Under the pieces are notes generated by a model. It was not told the DNA's origin. It saw only the letters and a list, made by a program, of their open reading frames with translations, and did not search any database. From JALONO01 sp038209965 (GTDB lineage Bacteria; Bacteroidota; Bacteroidia; Cytophagales; Thermoflexibacteraceae): DNA of 22,089 nt. The stretch lies in contig JBBQXF010000081.1 of the NCBI GenBank assembly GCA_038209965.1, positions 1 through 22,089 on the forward strand. The letters run 5' to 3'. Shown here one piece after another: positions 7,964 through 15,921 of the stretch; positions within the stretch are counted from its first letter, which is position 1, and every line of letters begins with the position of its first letter. Both the position numbers and the translations under genes were made by a program.

Positions 7964-9109
7964 ATGATGAGATATTTCCCGTTGGGCATCGCAATAATTG
8001 GGATCTGCTGCTTTGGCTGCCGAGATCAAAAGTCGCAAACCGGTGAAGATCAACAGAATCAAAGATCTGCCGAAACACCAGTCACCAGCGATTGGGCCTT
8101 GCTGCCCTTTGCCAAAACTGATTCGGCCAATCCCATCTTGTTGCCACTTCGCACTACCACGTTCGACTGTCCAATCACCCAGCAAAAAGTTTATTGGGAA
8201 GCCAATGACGTTTACAACCCGAGTGCCATTGTTCGCTTGGGCAAAGTTTACTTGATCTATCGGGCCGAGGACACGGTCAGGGCCGTCAATGGCACCTCCC
8301 GCCTCGGCTTGGCCGAAAGCGAAGACGGCATCCATTTCCAGCGGCTCCCGGAACCCATTTTTTATCCCGACAACGACGAGATGAAAAAATACGAATGGCG
8401 CGGCGGTTGCGAAGACCCCCGGATCATCGAGGACAGCACGAGCACCTACTGGATGACCTACACGGCTTATGATGGTAAAATTGCCCGTTTGTGCATTGCT
8501 TCGTCCCCTGATTTGCGAAAATGGCAAAAGCATGGGCTGGTCTTCAAAAACCCCAAACACCAAAACATGTGGTCAAAATCAGGGGCCATTGTCGGCAAAT
8601 ATTCGCCCGGGGGCCGGCTGATCGCCACGCGGATCAATGGAAAATTCTGGATGTATTGGGGCGAGAACGGTCTGATTGCCACCTCGGCCGACCTCAAAAG
8701 TTGGGAGTTTTTGGCCGATGAGAAGGGCGAACCCAAATCGGTTTTACCCATGCGGGCCGATCAGGAGTTTTTCGACAATGCCTTGGTAGAGCCCGGGCCG
8801 CCCGCTATTTTGACCGAAAAAGGGATTTTGTTGATTTATAACGGCGCTTCCATTGACAAAGCCAAAGGTGGGATTGCCAATTATTGCGGCGGGCAGGCGC
8901 TGTTTGCCGCCACCGACCCCACCAAGCTCCTCGCCCGACTGGACAAACCGTTTATCCAGCCCGAAAAAGATTACGAATTGCTCGGCCAAGTGAACAAGGT
9001 CACTTTTGTGGAGGGGCTGGTATTTTACCAGAACCACTGGTTTTTGTATTATGGCACTGCCGATTCCAAGATTGCCGTGGCGGTGAGCAATGCGGTTCTT
9101 TTCAAATAG
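7964..9109 (+). CDS. GH130 family glycosidase/phosphorylase-like lipoprotein
   Basis: A 381-residue protein with a lipoprotein signal (MMRYFPLGIAIIGICCFGC, lipidated Cys19 likely); the adjacent ATG at 7967 is an equal alternative start. The five-bladed beta-propeller of the GH130/PH1107-related group is evident. It shows YNPSAIVRLGKVYLIYRAED at 84-103, SRLGLAESEDGIHFQR at 112-127, the hallmark GGCEDPRI at 147-154, WMTYTAYDG at 163-171, EPGPPAIL at 276-283 and the C-terminal YYGTADSKIAVAV at 362-374. GH130 enzymes phosphorolyse or hydrolyse beta-mannosides or related linkages; the acidic residue of the EDPR motif takes part in catalysis in studied members (from memory). Whether this copy is a phosphorylase or a hydrolase is open. 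Export to the envelope makes hydrolysis more likely, since phosphorolysis is normally cytoplasmic. Confidence 0.88.
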   Translation: MMRYFPLGIAIIGICCFGCRDQKSQTGEDQQNQRSAETPVTSDWALLPFAKTDSANPILLPLRTTTFDCPITQQKVYWEANDVYNPSAIVRLGKVYLIYRAEDTVRAVNGTSRLGLAESEDGIHFQRLPEPIFYPDNDEMKKYEWRGGCEDPRIIEDSTSTYWMTYTAYDGKIARLCIASSPDLRKWQKHGLVFKNPKHQNMWSKSGAIVGKYSPGGRLIATRINGKFWMYWGENGLIATSADLKSWEFLADEKGEPKSVLPMRADQEFFDNALVEPGPPAILTEKGILLIYNGASIDKAKGGIANYCGGQALFAATDPTKLLARLDKPFIQPEKDYELLGQVNKVTFVEGLVFYQNHWFLYYGTADSKIAVAVSNAVLFK

Positions 9110-9177
9110 TCATTTATTGTTTTGTCTTACCACGTTGAGGTGCGATTTGCGTATTTTATTGTCCATTTAAACCCACA

Positions 9178-10644
9178 ATGAAAATGAAAACAAATTTGAA
9201 AAATATTTTGGCCAAACTCCAAGCCCCATTGGCCAAAACGGAACTTATCGGGGCAAGTACGCCCAGCTTGGTCACCGGCAGCGAAAACGGGAACCCCCGC
9301 CGGGACTTTGTGAAAAAAACACTGGGCGGCGTGGCCTTGGGCGGTTTTATGTTCTCCCCGATTGAGGACACCCTGGCCGAGTCGACCAAAAATGTAAACC
9401 GGTTTGGGGCACCTTCAGACCTGAAAATCACCGATGTCAGGGTGGCTTACATCCGTGATGCTCCCATGAACGTGCCTTTGATCCGGATCGATACCAATCA
9501 GGGCTTGGTAGGCTGGGGCGAAGTGCGCGACGGCGGCAGCCCGCGCTACGCTCTGTTCCTGAAAAGCCGGCTCTTGGGCGAAAACCCTTGTAATGTGGAG
9601 AAATTGTTCAAAAAAATCAAACAGTTTGGCTTCCACGGCCGGCAAGCGGGTGGCGTATGTGGCATCGAGATGGCCCTCTGGGACTTAGCGGGCAAAGCCT
9701 ACAACGTGCCCGCTTACCAGCTTTTGGGCGGCAAATATCGGGACGAAGTGCGGATCTACGCCGACACCGACAAGTCCACCGACCCCCAAGTATTTGCCAA
9801 GCGCATGAAAGAGCGGGCCGACAAAGGGATTACCTTCCTCAAAATGGACTTTGGGGTAGAGATGGTGAAAGACATCCCCGGTGCACTCGTCGTGCCGCGC
9901 AACTTTGACTGGGGCAAAGCTTACAGCCAGACCGAGCACCCGTTCACCGCCATCCAAATTACCGATAAAGGGCTGGATGAAATGGTCAAATACGTGGCTG
10001 CCGTCCGCGAAGCCGTGGGAACTGACATCCCGCTGGCCGCCGATCACTTTGGCCACATCAGCGTGAACAGTTGCATCCGCTTGGGCCGGGCCTTGGAAAA
10101 GTACCAATTGGCGTGGCTCGAGGACATGGTGCCGTGGAAGTATACCGAATTGTGGAAACAGATCACCACCGCGATTGAAACCCCAACGTTGACCGGTGAG
10201 GACATTTACCTGAAAGAAGAATTTATCAAGCTCATTGATGCTTACGCCGTCGATATGATCCACCCCGATCTGGCCTCTTCGGGGGGACTGTTGGAAACCA
10301 AGAAAATCGGTGACTATGCCGAGGAAAAAGGCATCCCAATGGCCATGCACTTTGCGGGCAGTCCGATTTCGTTCATGGCCAATGTGCACTGCGCGGCGGC
10401 GACCCAAAACTTCATTGCGCTCGAGCACCACTCCATCGATGTGCCGTGGTGGGAAGATTTGGTGAAAGGCATCGAGAAACCCATCTTGATGAAAAACGGC
10501 TTCGTCAAAGTGCCCAATACGCCCGGGCTGGGCGTGGAAGTGAACGAAGAGGAAGTGAAAAAACACCTGATCGATGGCGAAAAATACTTCGCCCCCACCA
10601 CCGAATGGGACAAGGAACGGTCATGGGATCGGCTTTGGAGCTAG
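9178..10644 (+). CDS. Tat-exported mandelate racemase/muconate lactonizing-type enolase superfamily protein
   Basis: 488 residues. A twin-arginine signal NPRRDFVKKTLGG at 39-51, followed by a weakly hydrophobic stretch, sits after an unusually long 38-residue leader (start at MKMKTNLKN). The enolase N-terminal capping domain runs from about 82 (LKITDVRVAYI) and includes GIEMALWDLAGKAYNVPAYQ at 162-181. The barrel shows LKMD at 221-224, and the metal ligands are D289 (AADHFG), E315 (WLED) and E341 (TGEDIY). H391 (MHFAG) is a candidate general acid/base. This set fits acid-sugar dehydratases or racemases of the MR subgroup, which abstract the proton alpha to a carboxylate. It is 68 bp after the GH130 gene and ends the cluster. 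Together with the RraA-like protein it suggests a dehydratase plus aldolase pair, both outside the cytoplasm; the substrate is unknown. Confidence 0.88.
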   Translation: MKMKTNLKNILAKLQAPLAKTELIGASTPSLVTGSENGNPRRDFVKKTLGGVALGGFMFSPIEDTLAESTKNVNRFGAPSDLKITDVRVAYIRDAPMNVPLIRIDTNQGLVGWGEVRDGGSPRYALFLKSRLLGENPCNVEKLFKKIKQFGFHGRQAGGVCGIEMALWDLAGKAYNVPAYQLLGGKYRDEVRIYADTDKSTDPQVFAKRMKERADKGITFLKMDFGVEMVKDIPGALVVPRNFDWGKAYSQTEHPFTAIQITDKGLDEMVKYVAAVREAVGTDIPLAADHFGHISVNSCIRLGRALEKYQLAWLEDMVPWKYTELWKQITTAIETPTLTGEDIYLKEEFIKLIDAYAVDMIHPDLASSGGLLETKKIGDYAEEKGIPMAMHFAGSPISFMANVHCAAATQNFIALEHHSIDVPWWEDLVKGIEKPILMKNGFVKVPNTPGLGVEVNEEEVKKHLIDGEKYFAPTTEWDKERSWDRLWS

Positions 10645-10721
10645 ACAGCAGCCCGATTTTAACTTGCTGGTCTTGTGGCTGGTAAAACCGGCCTTGCCAG
10701 AAAACGCCGCTTATTTTGTTT

Positions 10722-10758
10722 ATCGTGGTGGCAATTCCGCTGGTTTTGCCACCACGAT
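10722..10758. other. Hairpin between convergent genes
   Basis: A 13-bp perfect stem, ATCGTGGTGGCAA (10722-10734) with TTGCCACCACGAT (10746-10758), closes an 11-base loop. It lies between the enolase-type gene and the convergent histidine kinase gene. It lacks a T-run on either strand, so it may be a weak bidirectional or factor-assisted terminator. A smaller GGCTGGT-aaa-ACCGGCC hairpin lies just upstream. Confidence 0.4.
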
Positions 10759-10848
10759 CATTAACGGGCTGGAGCCCACGGCATGGGATCCAGCTTGCCG
10801 TGCGACGCTCAAGCCGTGATTGGGGAGTTGAAATTATCAACCTCCCCC

Positions 10849-12747
10849 CTACCTAGCACCACCGCCCAGGTCAGCCATTTGCTTGGGCAGTTTAACGATA
10901 AATTCCGCACCTTTGCCCGGTTCGCTCTCCACCCGGATCTCACCGTTGATCTTTTCCACCAGTGCCTTGACAATGGCCAGGCCCAAACCCGTGGACACCT
11001 CCCCACCAGTGGGCTGGGCCGACAGTTTCTGGAACTTGCGGAAAAGCCGTTCCCGGTCTTGGGGAGTGAGGCCGGGGCCTTCGTCACGTACCGAAATGCT
11101 TACATGCGAGGCTGTTTCAGTCATTGAGACGAAGATATTTTTCCCAATTGGCGAAAACTTAATGGCGTTGGTCAACAGGTTTTCTACCACTCGCTTTACC
11201 AAATCGGGCGCAGTGTGCAGTTCCCCGTTGCTGATTTCCCTCCCCAAAAAGATCCGGATCTGCTTGGTTTGGGCACTTGGCCGCAAATCGGTTATCAGAT
11301 CGGCGACCAAATGGGGCAAATCGACCGGGATCAAAGCCACTGCCGCCCGTTGCTCCAGCGCGTTCACATCCAACAACTCACGGATCATCTGGTTGGCCCG
11401 GTTCACGCTTTCGTGCATTTTTTGGATGTACAGTTGCTGGTCGCTGTTCAGGTTCCCTTCCATCTCCAGCAATTGCGAAAGGCCGACCACCGCATTGAGG
11501 GGCGATCGCATGTCATGGGCCAACATGCTCATCAGATCGTTCTTGTCGGTGTTCAGCGTTTGGAGCAATTCATTCTGTTGTGAAAGGACTAAATTCTTTT
11601 CAATAATGTCAAGCTTTTGACTGTTTAACAAATCATTCAGTTTTTTGGTCCTTTGCAACATCCACCACATCACTGCCGATACGATCACAAACACCAGTAC
11701 CAACAAGCCTATCAATGCACTACGGTTTTGCCGGTAGGAACGATATAGCTGTCCGTACAGCTTGGCCAGCCGGTCTTTCTCCACCACCACTTTTTGGTGG
11801 GAGACCTCTACTCTTGCATTTTCGGTTTCTTTTTCTGCCAAGGCCAGCTGGGCCGACTGCACTTGGTATTTGGCCAATACGGAGGCCACTAAGCCACTTT
11901 GCCCCTCTTGCTTCAAGGTTTTGATCTGGCTTGCCGCCAACTGTCGGTACAAGAATTGGAATTGATCAAAGTTTTGGGCATTGAGGGCTTTGTCAAATGC
12001 CTTGGTCAGGTAGCTGTTGGCCGATGCAACCCGCTCCGGCTCGACCGTCGACCTGCCCGACCAATAGTACGCGGCCGCCATCAGGCTGTCATTGGTGGCC
12101 AACGGCAAAGCTCGTTGAGCATCGGCAAAAGCAGTTTTGGGATCATCGAGGGCCAAGTGGGTTTCGGCCAAACCGAGCCATAATTGGGCCGCCATCTCGC
12201 GATCCGTTTCTCGGATGTGCCGCTGGGCAAACTGCAAATGGATCAGTGCTTGATCGGGCAAGTTAGCCCGGTTCAGGCCATTGCTCAATTGTAAACGGGC
12301 CACCGCTACGCTCAAGGCATTGGATTGGGTATCGGCGAGAGCCACTTGTCCATATAGCAGCGACAATTCACGGACTTTGCCAGCGGTGGTGAATATTTGC
12401 TTGGCCCGGCTGATTTCGGCTCGCACCTGCTCTTGCGCTGGTTTGCCAATCTTATCGGTCAATTCATGGGCCCGTTTGGAATAACGCTGAACCGCCTCCA
12501 CGTCTTTTTCCAGCTCACCAACGGCAATGAGAACCTGGAGGGCCTTATACTCCTCAACCAATTGGCCCGCCTGACTGGCTCCGGCCAAGCTCTTTTCAGC
12601 GCTGGCCCGGGCCAGTTTGGGATCGGTTTCGTGCAGGCAAAGCACCATATATACGTCACTGAACGATTCTTCGGCCTTGATTGGCGAAGCCGCGAGAATG
12701 ACCAACAAAACAATGCCGAAGCGGGCGAACTTTAGGAGAAAACACAT
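10849..12747 (-). CDS. Membrane sensor histidine kinase with TPR-like periplasmic domain
   Basis: 632 residues from the start at 12747. That start gives a clean signal peptide (MCFLLKFARFGIVLLVILAA, cleavage near SPIKA); an upstream ATG at 12822 would add 25 residues ahead of it and cannot be excluded. Residues about 30-320 are alpha-helical, Ala/Leu-rich repeats of the tetratricopeptide kind (LWLGLAETHLALDDPKTAFA). One membrane span (ALIGLLVLVFVIVSAVMWW, about 343-362) is followed by a short coiled coil. The kinase core then has an H-box with His411 in SMLAHDMRSPLNAVVG, an N-box ENLLTNAIKFSP, a G1 box DEGPGL and a G2 box TGLGLAI. All catalytic boxes are intact. It should autophosphorylate in response to an extracytoplasmic cue. 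No response regulator or receiver domain is adjacent, so it is an orphan. It is convergent with the enolase-type gene. Confidence 0.9.
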   Translation of the reverse strand: MCFLLKFARFGIVLLVILAASPIKAEESFSDVYMVLCLHETDPKLARASAEKSLAGASQAGQLVEEYKALQVLIAVGELEKDVEAVQRYSKRAHELTDKIGKPAQEQVRAEISRAKQIFTTAGKVRELSLLYGQVALADTQSNALSVAVARLQLSNGLNRANLPDQALIHLQFAQRHIRETDREMAAQLWLGLAETHLALDDPKTAFADAQRALPLATNDSLMAAAYYWSGRSTVEPERVASANSYLTKAFDKALNAQNFDQFQFLYRQLAASQIKTLKQEGQSGLVASVLAKYQVQSAQLALAEKETENARVEVSHQKVVVEKDRLAKLYGQLYRSYRQNRSALIGLLVLVFVIVSAVMWWMLQRTKKLNDLLNSQKLDIIEKNLVLSQQNELLQTLNTDKNDLMSMLAHDMRSPLNAVVGLSQLLEMEGNLNSDQQLYIQKMHESVNRANQMIRELLDVNALEQRAAVALIPVDLPHLVADLITDLRPSAQTKQIRIFLGREISNGELHTAPDLVKRVVENLLTNAIKFSPIGKNIFVSMTETASHVSISVRDEGPGLTPQDRERLFRKFQKLSAQPTGGEVSTGLGLAIVKALVEKINGEIRVESEPGKGAEFIVKLPKQMADLGGGAR

Positions 12748-12978
12748 GTAAATAGTCACAATAGACCAATAAAAAACGGACAATGGCCGTTGGTAGTGAA
12801 AGTGTGCTTTGGGGCAAGACATTGGTGTTTTCTAAAAAAACCAAGACACCAATCTATGTTCAATTTTATTGCCAAACCAATAATATTGTTTTGATTCAAT
12901 GATTTTTAAATATTTTTAACTCCATTTATTACGTCAAACCAAAAAAAACAAAGGTGCTTTGGCTTAGCTTTACAAAAA

Positions 12979-13461
12979 ATGTTTTCTATGGATCATCTAA
13001 GAGTTTTACCCAACGCCCACCCCGTGTTCAAGGGCTTTTTGCTGGCTGGCTGTTTCCTTTTTTTGCTGGGCTGCGGTGGCGGTGGCGAAACCGATGCGGC
13101 CGGGCCAAATTGCGCCATGCAAGCCAAGGTGAACGGGGCCAATTGGTGTGGTACCGCCGAATTTTCGGTGTCATTTGGCCCGCCGGGGGGCAATCCCGTG
13201 CTGATCATTGGCAACGCCGATGGGACTGCCATAGTCATTGAAATAGCCAGTACCAACAATGGCACCTATCCGCTCACCCGGGGCGAGGCCGTTTACAGCG
13301 ACAAGAGCTTCACTTCTTTTGCCTCAGTTTCAGGCACTTTGGTGGTTACCACTTCCACCCCTGCCCAACTGGTCGGAACGTTTAGTTTTGAGGCCATTGA
13401 CCCGCGCACCAATGGGCGAGTGGTGGTGACCAGTGGGCAGTTCACCGCTCCCAAACGTTGA
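12979..13461 (+). CDS. Small DUF6252-like lipoprotein
   Basis: 160 residues with a lipoprotein signal whose hydrophobic part GFLLAGCFLFLLGC ends at a lipidated Cys before GGGGE. The start at 12979 and an in-frame ATG at 12988 are both possible. The mature part is beta-rich: CAMQAKVNGANWCG, IVIEIASTNNGTYPL and LVGTFSFEA...VVVTSGQFTAP. This follows the 'vnG..w', 'GtY.l' and 'GtFsF...vT.G.F' pattern I associate with DUF6252 proteins of Bacteroidota. Function is unknown; an envelope-anchored beta-sandwich is the likely fold. It stands alone, divergent from the histidine kinase gene across 231 AT-rich bases, and is followed by its own small terminator. Confidence 0.75.
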   Translation: MFSMDHLRVLPNAHPVFKGFLLAGCFLFLLGCGGGGETDAAGPNCAMQAKVNGANWCGTAEFSVSFGPPGGNPVLIIGNADGTAIVIEIASTNNGTYPLTRGEAVYSDKSFTSFASVSGTLVVTTSTPAQLVGTFSFEAIDPRTNGRVVVTSGQFTAPKR

Positions 13462-13483
13462 ACCGGGAACCTTGCCAGCCATT

Positions 13484-13504
13484 AAGGCCCAAAACAGGCC
13501 TTTT
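13484..13504 (+). terminator. Rho-independent terminator after the DUF6252-like gene
   Basis: Stem AAGGCC (13484-13489) / GGCCTT (13497-13502) with loop caaaaca runs into TTTTC. It lies 22 bp after the stop codon. The stem is short but of the usual Bacteroidota form. Confidence 0.55.
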
Positions 13505-13591
13505 CGTTGTCCAGTTTAGTTGATTATGCAACCAAAAAATGCGCAAATAAAGACCTAACAGTAATATATTTTGTCTTAAAACAATGCAGTT

Positions 13592-15454
13592 ATGAAAAAA
13601 ATCATACTTCTTGCTTGGTTCGTAGTGGGCAGCCAGTTGGCCCGCGCCCAAGCGTTCAACAACTTGCCGGTCAATACCCAAAAACCGCCCCTGCACGGCA
13701 AGCATTGGATGGCGATTACCGGTAAACCACTGGCCGCCACCGCCGGGGCCATGATCTTTAGCAAGGGCGGCAATGCCGTGGATGCATCCTGCGCCATGCT
13801 GGCCGCCACCTGCACCATGTGGGACGTGCTCAGTTGGGGAGGTGAAACCCAGGCCCTGATCTACAACCCCAAAACCAAGAGAGTAATTGCGATCAACGCG
13901 CTGGGCGTGGCCCCCACGGGCGCAACGGCCGATTTCTACAAAAACAAGGGCATGAAGTACCCGCCCGAATTTGGCCCGCTGGCCGCTGTGACCCCCGGCA
14001 CCCCGGGCGGGCTGCTCACCATGCTGGCCGAATACGGCAGCATGAGCCTGCAAGAAGTGCTGGCCCCGGCCATGCAACTGGCTGAGGGCTACCCGATTGA
14101 AGCCCAAACTGCCAACTCGATTGAACGGGGCAAGGGCGAGATCAAAAAGTGGCCCTACTCTGCCAAAGTGTTCCTGCCCCACTTGGGCCAAAAGCGCGAA
14201 GCCCCCGACGCCGGGGAAATTTTTGTCCAAAAAGATCTGCTAGCCACGCTGCAAAAAATGGTGGAAACCGAACAACAGGCCCTCAAAAAAGGCAAATCGC
14301 GGAAAGAGGCCATTTACGCCGCTTATGATCGGTTCTACAAAGGCGATATTGCCCAGGAATTCGTGCGGGGCTGCCAAGAGCAGGGCGGACTGATCACCGC
14401 CCCCGATTTGGCCAACTGGAAAGTAAAGATCGAGGAGCCGACCATGACCACCTACCGGGGCATCGAAGTCTATAAAATGCAACAGTGGACCCAAGGGCCG
14501 GCCATGCTCCAAACCCTAAACATTTTAGAAAATTTTGACCTCAAAAGCATGGGGTACAACTCCACCCGGTACATCCACACGCTGTACCAAGCCATGAACT
14601 TGGCCTTTGCCGACCGCGATTTTTACTACGGCGATCCGGCTTTTGCCCCGGAAGAACCGATGAAGGGCCTGCTGTCCAAAGAGTACGCCAAGGAACGCAG
14701 CAAACTGATCAAGCCCGAGGCCAACGACCCGTTCATTGGCCCGGGCAACCCCTACCCTTTTGAGAACAAAGAAAACCCGTACACCGAATTGCTCAAAAAC
14801 TGGGGCAACCCCAAACTGGGCCTCAACCCGCCCAAAACCAGCCTCGATGAAGATTTCCTCCGGGATTTTGCGGCCGGGACCACCTCCATTGAAGCCACCG
14901 ACAAGGAGGGCTGGGTAGTGTCCATTACCCCAAGCGGGGGCTGGGTGCCGGCCTGCATCGCGGGCAACACGGGAGTGGGCATGAGCCAGCGGATGCAATC
15001 CTTCGTGCTCGATGCCAAAGAAAACCCGTTCAACGTGGTGGAACCTGGCAAACGGCCCCGGGTAACGCTCACCCCGAGCATGGCCCTCAAAGATGGCAAA
15101 CCCTTTTTGTCGTTCGCCAAACAGGCCGGCGATGAGCAGGATCAACTGCTCCTCCAGTTTTTCCTCAACATGGCCGAGTTCGGCATGACGGTGCAAGAAG
15201 CCTGCGAAGCCCCCAGTTTCAAGACTTTCCAAATGTATTCCAGCTTTGGCGACCACGAAAAGCGCCCCGGTGCACTCACGCTCAACAGTGCCATGCCCGC
15301 GTGGGTTCGCAAAGAATTGTCGCAAATGGGCTACAGCCTCTCTTTCCAAGAGCGGACCAGCGGCCCGATCAATGCCATTTATTTTGACTGGCCGCACGGC
15401 AGCTTTTGGGGCGGCTCCAGCAACCACGGCGAAGATTACGGGATCGGCTGGTAG
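13592..15454 (+). CDS. Secreted gamma-glutamyltransferase-like Ntn hydrolase
   Basis: 620 residues with a signal peptide (MKKIILLAWFVVGSQLARAQ). It follows the GGT family from start to end: GKPLAATAGAMIFSKGGNAV at 44-63, AAVTPGTPGGLLTMLAEYGS at 131-150, then the autoprocessing site. Thr430 in AGTTSIEATD corresponds to the nucleophile of the TTHxSVVD motif of classical enzymes, with Asp437 in the expected place and the usual His replaced by Ser432. The downstream TPSGGW (446-451), GKRPRVTLTPSMALKDG (486-502) and AGDEQDQ (512-518) belong to a GGT-like branch that lacks the classical PLSSM motif; its usual GGD is AGD here. It should mature into two subunits by cleavage before Thr430 and act on gamma-glutamyl or other acyl-amide substrates in the periplasm. 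True transferase activity is uncertain. It is a single gene, closed by a strong terminator. Confidence 0.88.
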   Translation: MKKIILLAWFVVGSQLARAQAFNNLPVNTQKPPLHGKHWMAITGKPLAATAGAMIFSKGGNAVDASCAMLAATCTMWDVLSWGGETQALIYNPKTKRVIAINALGVAPTGATADFYKNKGMKYPPEFGPLAAVTPGTPGGLLTMLAEYGSMSLQEVLAPAMQLAEGYPIEAQTANSIERGKGEIKKWPYSAKVFLPHLGQKREAPDAGEIFVQKDLLATLQKMVETEQQALKKGKSRKEAIYAAYDRFYKGDIAQEFVRGCQEQGGLITAPDLANWKVKIEEPTMTTYRGIEVYKMQQWTQGPAMLQTLNILENFDLKSMGYNSTRYIHTLYQAMNLAFADRDFYYGDPAFAPEEPMKGLLSKEYAKERSKLIKPEANDPFIGPGNPYPFENKENPYTELLKNWGNPKLGLNPPKTSLDEDFLRDFAAGTTSIEATDKEGWVVSITPSGGWVPACIAGNTGVGMSQRMQSFVLDAKENPFNVVEPGKRPRVTLTPSMALKDGKPFLSFAKQAGDEQDQLLLQFFLNMAEFGMTVQEACEAPSFKTFQMYSSFGDHEKRPGALTLNSAMPAWVRKELSQMGYSLSFQERTSGPINAIYFDWPHGSFWGGSSNHGEDYGIGW

Positions 15455-15513
15455 AAAATGCGCCTCGCCGGCCAATGAATCGCGGCTGGGCTCATCAATT
15501 TTGGGCCGACTGA

Positions 15514-15559
15514 CCACCTGCTCCGCTTGCCTGTTGGAAGAGCGGAGCAGGTGGTTTTT
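15514..15559 (+). terminator. Strong rho-independent terminator after the GGT-like gene
   Basis: A perfect 14-bp stem, CCACCTGCTCCGCT (15514-15527) with AGCGGAGCAGGTGG (15541-15554), encloses a 13-base loop. Five T (15555-15559) follow directly. It lies 60 bp after the stop at 15454 and isolates the GGT-like gene from the AT-rich island. Confidence 0.85.
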
Positions 15560-15921
15560 GGTTGGCTTGGGTGCTGGTGGCTTTCCATCACAGTAATTCC
15601 CAGCTAAACAGTGCAATGAATGCTAGCCCCGACTCATTGCTATTCGCGCCTGAGCAGCGAAGCAAAAAAAATAATTGGTAGATTTGGATATTTTGCCGAA
15701 AGGTCTTAGTTTGCCAACTATTCCAGTAATATTTATTGGCGGCCGGGCTTGGGGCAACTAGCTGAGTGCGACGGCTAACGCCTAATACCAAAACGGAAAC
15801 AAACGAAACCAGAGGGGTGGTCTATCTCGGCAATCGGTGGAATAATCGTAAGTTATTAGTAGATAGACGCAAAGGTTGCATTTATGGGGATGTTAGCCTC
15901 AATCTTAAGAAAACAAAACAA
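15560..15921. other. Left junction and leader of the AT-rich island
   Basis: Base composition falls from GC-rich to AT-rich across this stretch. No gene is supported. A TAGATTTG at 15679-15686 matches the Bacteroidota -7 element but lacks a -33 partner at the right distance. The segment GGCTAACGCCTAATA near 15774-15788 resembles, in inverted orientation, the ACGTTAGGTG found at the right end (19471-19479). A stem-loop lies at 15820-15868. The reading frame of the large gene stays open back to 15766, but those codons look non-coding. Confidence 0.4.
15820..15868 (+). other. Stem-loop in the leader of the ATPase gene
   Basis: GTCTATCT (15820-15827) pairs with AGATAGAC (15861-15868). Inside it AATAA (15841-15845) can pair with TTATT (15853-15857), giving a two-tier hairpin that ends 53 bp before the start at 15922. 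No T-run follows. A role in translation or transcript control is a guess. Confidence 0.35.

Noticed and set aside
14525..15616. Minus-strand open frame antisense to the GGT-like gene
   Set aside because: The GGT family motifs are on the plus strand throughout; this frame is a by-product of GC-rich codons.
15679..15686. TAGATTTG as promoter of the large ATPase gene
   Set aside because: The -7 element is exact but no TTTG or TTG lies 17-21 bases upstream, and the distance to the start is about 240 bp.
15588..15791. Minus-strand open frame of 67 codons at the island's left edge
   Set aside because: No start context or motif, and the translation does not look like protein.
15766..15921. 52-codon N-terminal extension of the large ATPase protein
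   Set aside because: Composition and translation look like junction DNA, it covers a hairpin, and the ATPase domain starts naturally at 15922.
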